From NCBI GenBank assembly GCA_038231495.1, contig JBBRLG010000266.1:1-9845 (forward strand): DNA of 9,845 nt. Direction: 5' to 3'. The notes below the pieces were generated by a model. The model worked only from the letters and a program-made list of their open reading frames with translations. It did not search any database and was not told the DNA's origin. A program made the position numbers and the translations under genes. Below, one piece after another: positions 5,724-9,845 of this stretch (the first letter of the stretch is position 1; the number at the start of each line of letters is the position of its first letter). Source of the stretch: JBBRLG01 sp038231495. GTDB lineage: Bacteria; Planctomycetota; Planctomycetia; Gemmatales; Gemmataceae.

Positions 5724-8297
5724 ATGCGAAGGTGTTTTCCCCGAATCCGGGCGTCGTGCCCGGCTTTCCTGTTGTTGCTGACGTTCGCGGTCGGTCTCAC
5801 GGCGCAGCGGGTCGGCCGCGCGCAACCGCTGCCTGACGGTGCCCAGCCCGCGCCCCGTTTGTTGACGGTGAGTCCGCCGGGCGGCAAGCTCGGCACGACG
5901 GTCGAAGTCGCGGTCGGCGGCGCGGACCTGGAGGAGCCGGAAAAACTCCTTTTCAGCCACCCCGGCATCAAGGCGGAAGCCGTCGTGCCGCCCGAGCCGC
6001 CGCCACCGGCCGCCGGGAAACCGCCGACGCCGAAAACGCCCGTCACCAAATTCAAAGTGACCATTGCCGCGGACACGCCCGTGGGCATCTACGACGTGCG
6101 GCTGGCCAACAAATGGGGCGTCAGTAACCCGCGCGCCTTTGTGGTCGGCGACCTGAACGAAGTGCAGGAAAAGGAGCCGAACAACGACGTGCCCGAAGCC
6201 CAGCGCGTCGAATTGAACACGACCGTCAACGGCGCGATTGCCGCCCCGACCGATGTGGATTACTTTGTCTTCACCGCCAAAAAAGGGCAGCGCGTCATCA
6301 TCAGCTGCCTGGCGTCGTCCATCGACAGCCGCCTGCGCCCCGGCATCGAGTTGTACAACGCCCGCGGCAAACTGGTCGCGTCCAACCGCAGCTATTTTCA
6401 CCACGACGCCGTCTGCGATCTGTTCGTGCCCGACGACGGCGACTACCACGTCCGCTTGTTTGAATTCACCCATACCCAAGGCAATGCCGAGCATTTTTAT
6501 CGACTCAGCATCAGCACCGGGCCGTGGATCGACGCCGTTCATCCCTGTGTCGTCGAACCCGGTAAGCCGACGCAAGTGACCGTCTACGGCCGCAACCTGC
6601 CCGGCGGCAAACCCGACCCGGCACTCTCGTCCGACGAGTCGCCGCTTGAGAAAATTACCGTCACGGTCACGCCGCCCGCCGACGCTTCGCGCCTCACGTT
6701 CGGCGGCTATCTACCGCCCAGCGCGTCGCAGCGCGACGGCTTCGAGTACCGCATCAAGAACGACGCCGGCTGGTCGAACCCCTTCCTGCTGACCTTTGCC
6801 CGCGCCCCCCTGGTCGTCGATAACGACGCGCCGAAGTCGCCCGAAGCGCCGCAGCTTGTCAACGTGCCCTGCGAGATCGCCGGCCACGTCGAAAAGGAAC
6901 GCGACCGCGACTGGTATCTTTTCGCGGCCAAAAAAGGCGAAGTCTACAACATCGAGTTGCTGAGCGGCCGGCTCGGCGCGCCGGCTTACATGTACTTCCT
7001 TCTGCGGAACGCCGACACGAAGGCCGACATCGCCGAATCCGCGGACAACCCCGACTTGATGAACATGAAGTTTTACGCCCGCAGCGAAGACCCACAGGTC
7101 TACAAATTCACCGTCCCGGCGGACGGCAAATATCTGTTGCTGGTGAGCAGCCGCACGGCGGACCGCGTGTTCGGACCGCGTCAATTCTACCGCGTGCGCA
7201 TCACGCCGGACCAACCCGATTTTCAACTGGTCGTCATGGGCAACGCCAGCAGCCGGCCCGACGGCAGCGTGCTGGGGCAAGGCGGCAGCCAGAAATTTGA
7301 CGTATTCACCTGGCGGCGCGACGGGTTCGTCGGCGACATCGCCCTGAGCGTCGAAGGCCTGCCGCCGGGCGTCACCTGCCTGCCGCAGACGGTTGGCGGC
7401 AATCTGCGTCATGCGGCGCTCGTGGTCAATGCCGCTGCCGACGCCGCCCCGTTCACGGGTGAGATCAAGGTGAAAGGCACGGCGACGGCCCACGGCCAAA
7501 AGCTGGTCCATGAAGCGCGGTCCGGCACCATTCTGTGGCCGGTGCAACCGCAGCAGAACATCGCGCCGCTAAGCCGCGTTGATCGCCAAATCATGCTCGC
7601 GGTACGCGAAAAGCCGCCGTTCGCGCTGACGGCCGCGATCGACAAGCCGGCCGTCGTCCAGGGTACGCCGGCCCAGATCACGGTGAAGCTTGTCCGGAAC
7701 AACCCGGAGTTCAAGAATCCGTTGGCGGTGCAGGCCCAGGTGACGGAATTGCCCCAGGGATTGACCGTCAACAATAATCAGCCGTTGACCATTGCGCCCG
7801 ACAAGGCCGAAGGCGTGTTTCCGGTCGTGGTCGCGGCCGCGGTGCCGCCGGGGACATACACCATTGTGTTGCGGGGCAGCGCCCCGATCCCGTTTAACAA
7901 AGACCCCAAAGGCCCGAAGCAACCCGTCAACTTCGTCGCGTATTCCACGCCGGTGACGCTGACCGTGCTGCCCAAGAGCCTTGCGACGCTGACCCTTGCC
8001 AATCCGACCGCCACCGCCAAGGCCGGGGCCATGACCGAATACGTGGTCCAACTGGCCCGGCAATTCAATTACGATGGCGAGTTCAAGGTCGAGGTCGTCC
8101 CGCCGGCCGCCGTCAAGGACGTGACCGTCGCGGCCGTGACCGTCGCCGCGGGCCAGAACACGGCCAAGCTCGTCATCAACGTGCCCGCCGATGCCGTGCC
8201 CGGCAACCGGGCCGACCTCGTCATCAAGGCAACCGCGATCTACAACGGCACGCCGATCGTGCATGAAGTGAAGTTCAACGTCAACGTCGTGAAATGA
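5724..8297 (+). CDS. Secreted PPC-domain protein, 857 aa
   Basis: The start ATG follows GGGGAG (5711-5716) at a spacing of seven. The N-terminus has Arg residues, then a hydrophobic run (AFLLLLTFAVGLTA), a Sec signal peptide probably cut near residue 26 or 33. After it comes a TIG/IPT-like segment (44-85), a proline-rich linker (87-106) and a beta-rich segment ending NKWGVSNPRAF. The first PPC (pre-peptidase C-terminal) domain spans about 148-265, marked by EKEPNND, DVDYFVFTAKKGQRV and DDGDYHVRL. A second PPC-like domain follows at about 380-495 (HVEKERDRDWYLFAAKKGE, PADGKYLLLVSS). The remainder (500-857) is Ig-like beta repeats such as LSVEGLPPGV and LPQGLTVNNN. There is no catalytic motif, so it is probably structural or binding, at the cell surface or in the periplasm. 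The next gene on the same strand encodes a secreted cytochrome-WD40 protein, and the two may work together. Confidence 0.85.
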   Translation: MRRCFPRIRASCPAFLLLLTFAVGLTAQRVGRAQPLPDGAQPAPRLLTVSPPGGKLGTTVEVAVGGADLEEPEKLLFSHPGIKAEAVVPPEPPPPAAGKPPTPKTPVTKFKVTIAADTPVGIYDVRLANKWGVSNPRAFVVGDLNEVQEKEPNNDVPEAQRVELNTTVNGAIAAPTDVDYFVFTAKKGQRVIISCLASSIDSRLRPGIELYNARGKLVASNRSYFHHDAVCDLFVPDDGDYHVRLFEFTHTQGNAEHFYRLSISTGPWIDAVHPCVVEPGKPTQVTVYGRNLPGGKPDPALSSDESPLEKITVTVTPPADASRLTFGGYLPPSASQRDGFEYRIKNDAGWSNPFLLTFARAPLVVDNDAPKSPEAPQLVNVPCEIAGHVEKERDRDWYLFAAKKGEVYNIELLSGRLGAPAYMYFLLRNADTKADIAESADNPDLMNMKFYARSEDPQVYKFTVPADGKYLLLVSSRTADRVFGPRQFYRVRITPDQPDFQLVVMGNASSRPDGSVLGQGGSQKFDVFTWRRDGFVGDIALSVEGLPPGVTCLPQTVGGNLRHAALVVNAAADAAPFTGEIKVKGTATAHGQKLVHEARSGTILWPVQPQQNIAPLSRVDRQIMLAVREKPPFALTAAIDKPAVVQGTPAQITVKLVRNNPEFKNPLAVQAQVTELPQGLTVNNNQPLTIAPDKAEGVFPVVVAAAVPPGTYTIVLRGSAPIPFNKDPKGPKQPVNFVAYSTPVTLTVLPKSLATLTLANPTATAKAGAMTEYVVQLARQFNYDGEFKVEVVPPAAVKDVTVAAVTVAAGQNTAKLVINVPADAVPGNRADLVIKATAIYNGTPIVHEVKFNVNVVK

Positions 8298-8304
8298 CCG
8301 TCCG

Positions 8305-8333
8305 CGCCGGCCCTTTGGAGCGAAGGGCCGGCG
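8305..8333. repeat. 11-bp perfect hairpin between the PPC and WD40 genes
   Basis: Arm CGCCGGCCCTT (8305-8315) pairs exactly with AAGGGCCGGCG (8323-8333) around a 7-nt loop. It lies 8 nt past the PPC stop and 47 nt before the WD40 start. A short T-containing tract follows, but no real U run, so it might weaken read-through or stabilise the upstream message. A dispersed repeat is the other possibility. Confidence 0.6.
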
Positions 8334-8380
8334 ACCGGATTTTATCCGAATACCACTACCCCGGCCCTGGAACCGAAACC

Positions 8381-9802
8381 ATGCGACAACTTTTCTGCCT
8401 CGGCCTCGTACTCTTCCTGACGGGTTTCGTCTTCGCCGCCGACGAGAAGAAAAAGGACGTCCAGCCCATCAAGGTTATTACGATCGAGCGCAAGACGCCG
8501 GTCCTTTACGACAAGGACGTGGAACCGATCCTCGTCAACAAGTGCATCTTCTGCCACAGCGGCAACCTGAAGGAAGGCAATTTAGACCTCAACACCTACG
8601 AAGCGCTCGTCAAGGGCGGCAAGCGCGGCAGTCCGCTCGTGCCGGGCAATTCGGAGAAAAGCCCCCTCATCAAGTCTTGCGGCAAAACCGAAAAGCCCTT
8701 CATGCCGCCCAAGACCGAGGAACCCTTGACGCCGGAGGAACTGGCCCTCGTCAAGCTGTGGATCGACCAGGGCGCGAAGGCACCCTCCAGCGCGCGCGAA
8801 CGGCCCAAAATCGTGGTCAGCGCTCCCCCGGCCAACGTCCAGCCGGTGCGCGGCATCGCCATTAGCCCCGACAAATCCGCGGTGGTCGCCTCGCGCGGCA
8901 ACCAGATTCACGTTTACGACGCCAGTTCCGGTGCCTACATCCGCAGCCTGGTGGACCCCAACCTGACGACGCCGGACAAAAAGCCCCTCAAGGCAGCCCA
9001 CCTGTCGCTGGTCGAGTCGCTCGTTTTCAGCCACGACGGCAAGTGGATCGCCAGCGGCGGCTACCAGGAAGTGATCCTGTGGGACGCCCAAACCGGCCAG
9101 TTGCGGCACCGCCTGACCGGCTTTGCCGAGCGCGTCGTCGCCCTGGCGTTTTCGCACGACAACAAGCTGCTGGCCACGGGCGGTGGCGCGCCGACCGAAG
9201 AGGGTGAGATCAAAATCATCGATGTGCAAACGGGCAAGGAGATCAAGGACATCAAGAACGGCCACAGCGACACGGTGTTTGGCGTCTCGTTCAGCCCGGA
9301 CGACAAAATCCTCGCCACCTGCGGCGCCGACAAGTTCGTCAAAACCTTCGAGGTGCCGAGCGGCAAGTTCATCAAGGCGTTCGAGGGCCACACGCACCAC
9401 GTCCTGGACGTGGACTGGCAGTCCAACGGCAAGCAACTCGCCAGTGCCGGGGCGGACAACGTGGTGAAGGTGTGGGATTTCGAGAAGGGCGAACAGGTCC
9501 GCACCATCCAGGGTCACGGCAAGCAGGTGACGCGCTTGCAGTTCATCGGCAAGACGGCGCAATTCGTGACGTGCAGCGGCGACCAGACGGTGCGCTTCTG
9601 GAACGCCGACAACGGCGGCAACGTCCGCAATTTCAGCGGCAGCAACGATTTCCTGTACGCGGTCGGCGTCAGTCCTGACGGGGCCATCGTCGCCGCCGGT
9701 GGCCAGGAGGGCGTCGTCCGGTTGTACAATGGCAACAACGCCCAGCTAATCAAAACGCTGCTGCCGCCCGGCGTGACCGAGACGCCAGCGCCGAAGAAGT
9801 GA
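8381..9802 (+). CDS. Secreted c-type cytochrome fused to a WD40 propeller, 473 aa
   Basis: The ATG at 8381 is chosen because it directly begins a Sec signal peptide (MRQLFCLGLVLFLTGFVFA, cut before ADE). An in-frame ATG at 8294 overlaps the upstream stop as ATGA but would add 29 residues that bury the signal. Residues 42-135 form a planctomycete-type cytochrome c domain: heme motif CIFCH (55-59), GNLDLNTYEAL, GSPLVPGNSEKSPLI, and FMPPK, whose Met108 is a likely axial ligand. Residues 156-460 hold about seven WD40 repeats, with units such as LVFSHDGKWIASGG....ILWDAQTG and VSFSPDDKILATCGADKFVKTF. The protein should be periplasmic, binding one heme covalently and offering a propeller for protein contacts. 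Electron transfer or redox scaffolding is inferred. Its ribosome-binding site is weak, consistent with co-transcription with the PPC gene. Confidence 0.88.
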   Translation: MRQLFCLGLVLFLTGFVFAADEKKKDVQPIKVITIERKTPVLYDKDVEPILVNKCIFCHSGNLKEGNLDLNTYEALVKGGKRGSPLVPGNSEKSPLIKSCGKTEKPFMPPKTEEPLTPEELALVKLWIDQGAKAPSSARERPKIVVSAPPANVQPVRGIAISPDKSAVVASRGNQIHVYDASSGAYIRSLVDPNLTTPDKKPLKAAHLSLVESLVFSHDGKWIASGGYQEVILWDAQTGQLRHRLTGFAERVVALAFSHDNKLLATGGGAPTEEGEIKIIDVQTGKEIKDIKNGHSDTVFGVSFSPDDKILATCGADKFVKTFEVPSGKFIKAFEGHTHHVLDVDWQSNGKQLASAGADNVVKVWDFEKGEQVRTIQGHGKQVTRLQFIGKTAQFVTCSGDQTVRFWNADNGGNVRNFSGSNDFLYAVGVSPDGAIVAAGGQEGVVRLYNGNNAQLIKTLLPPGVTETPAPKK

Positions 9803-9803
9803 A

Positions 9804-9825
9804 CGGCGAAGCCACTGGTCGCCGG
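9804..9825. other. Weak hairpin after the WD40 gene
   Basis: CGGCGA and TCGCCG can pair across nine bases just after the stop codon. The stem is only six base pairs and no T run follows before the window ends, so a terminator call is not supported. The remaining bases to 9845 hold nothing recognisable. Confidence 0.2.
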
Positions 9826-9845
9826 GGGGAGTCGTCCGCCACCCC

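Noticed and set aside
4089..6575. An 828-codon minus-strand frame extending the oxidoreductase far upstream
   Set aside because: Only the part from 5447 down is protein-like, with a strong ribosome-binding site and Tat signal. The rest crosses the divergent promoter region and is antisense to the PPC gene.
6711..9562. Minus-strand open frames opposite the PPC and WD40 genes
   Set aside because: They are compositional shadows rich in Arg, Ala, Val and Asp; the plus strand carries the recognisable domains.

Overview
The window looks like a high-GC planctomycete chromosome, probably from the Gemmata/Pirellula side of the phylum. The evidence is a PPC-domain secreted protein, a cytochrome c-WD40 fusion protein and a Tat-exported Gfo/Idh/MocA oxidoreductase, all typical of planctomycetes, plus hairpin-forming intergenic repeats. 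This placement is inferred from gene content; no rRNA or other marker is present.

Region 1 (1-1742) is the variable end of a polymorphic-toxin locus and is visibly more AT-rich than the rest. It opens with the 3' end of a large toxin gene whose body lies upstream of the window. What remains is an autoprocessing Hint domain ending in His-Asn, then a toxin tip with a PD-(D/E)xK nuclease core. A 334-nt spacer with short GC-rich repeats follows, then a 179-aa unrecognised protein that is the best candidate for the cognate immunity protein. After it comes an orphan 41-codon stub of an Rhs core ending exactly at the conserved DPSGL junction.

Region 2 (1717-2994) is an IS4/Tn5-type transposase on the minus strand. 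Its catalytic motifs are intact, but its 3' end is lost and runs into the Rhs stub, so this is an insertion/deletion scar.

Region 3 (2995-5447, minus strand) is a probable three-gene operon. In transcription order it holds a Tat-exported Gfo/Idh/MocA oxidoreductase, a GGQ release-factor-like protein and a VHZ/DUSP23-like phosphatase. A perfect 17-bp hairpin lies between the first gene's stop codon and the second gene's start. A related 22-bp perfect hairpin lies upstream of the operon.

Region 4 (5448-5723) is a divergent promoter region. Region 5 (5724-9802, plus strand) holds a secreted 857-aa PPC-domain protein followed by a secreted protein with one c-type heme site and a WD40 propeller. 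An 11-bp hairpin separates the two genes.

The most interesting parts are the toxin/immunity/Rhs-stub arrangement and the hairpin placed between a Shine-Dalgarno sequence and the start codon it probably serves.
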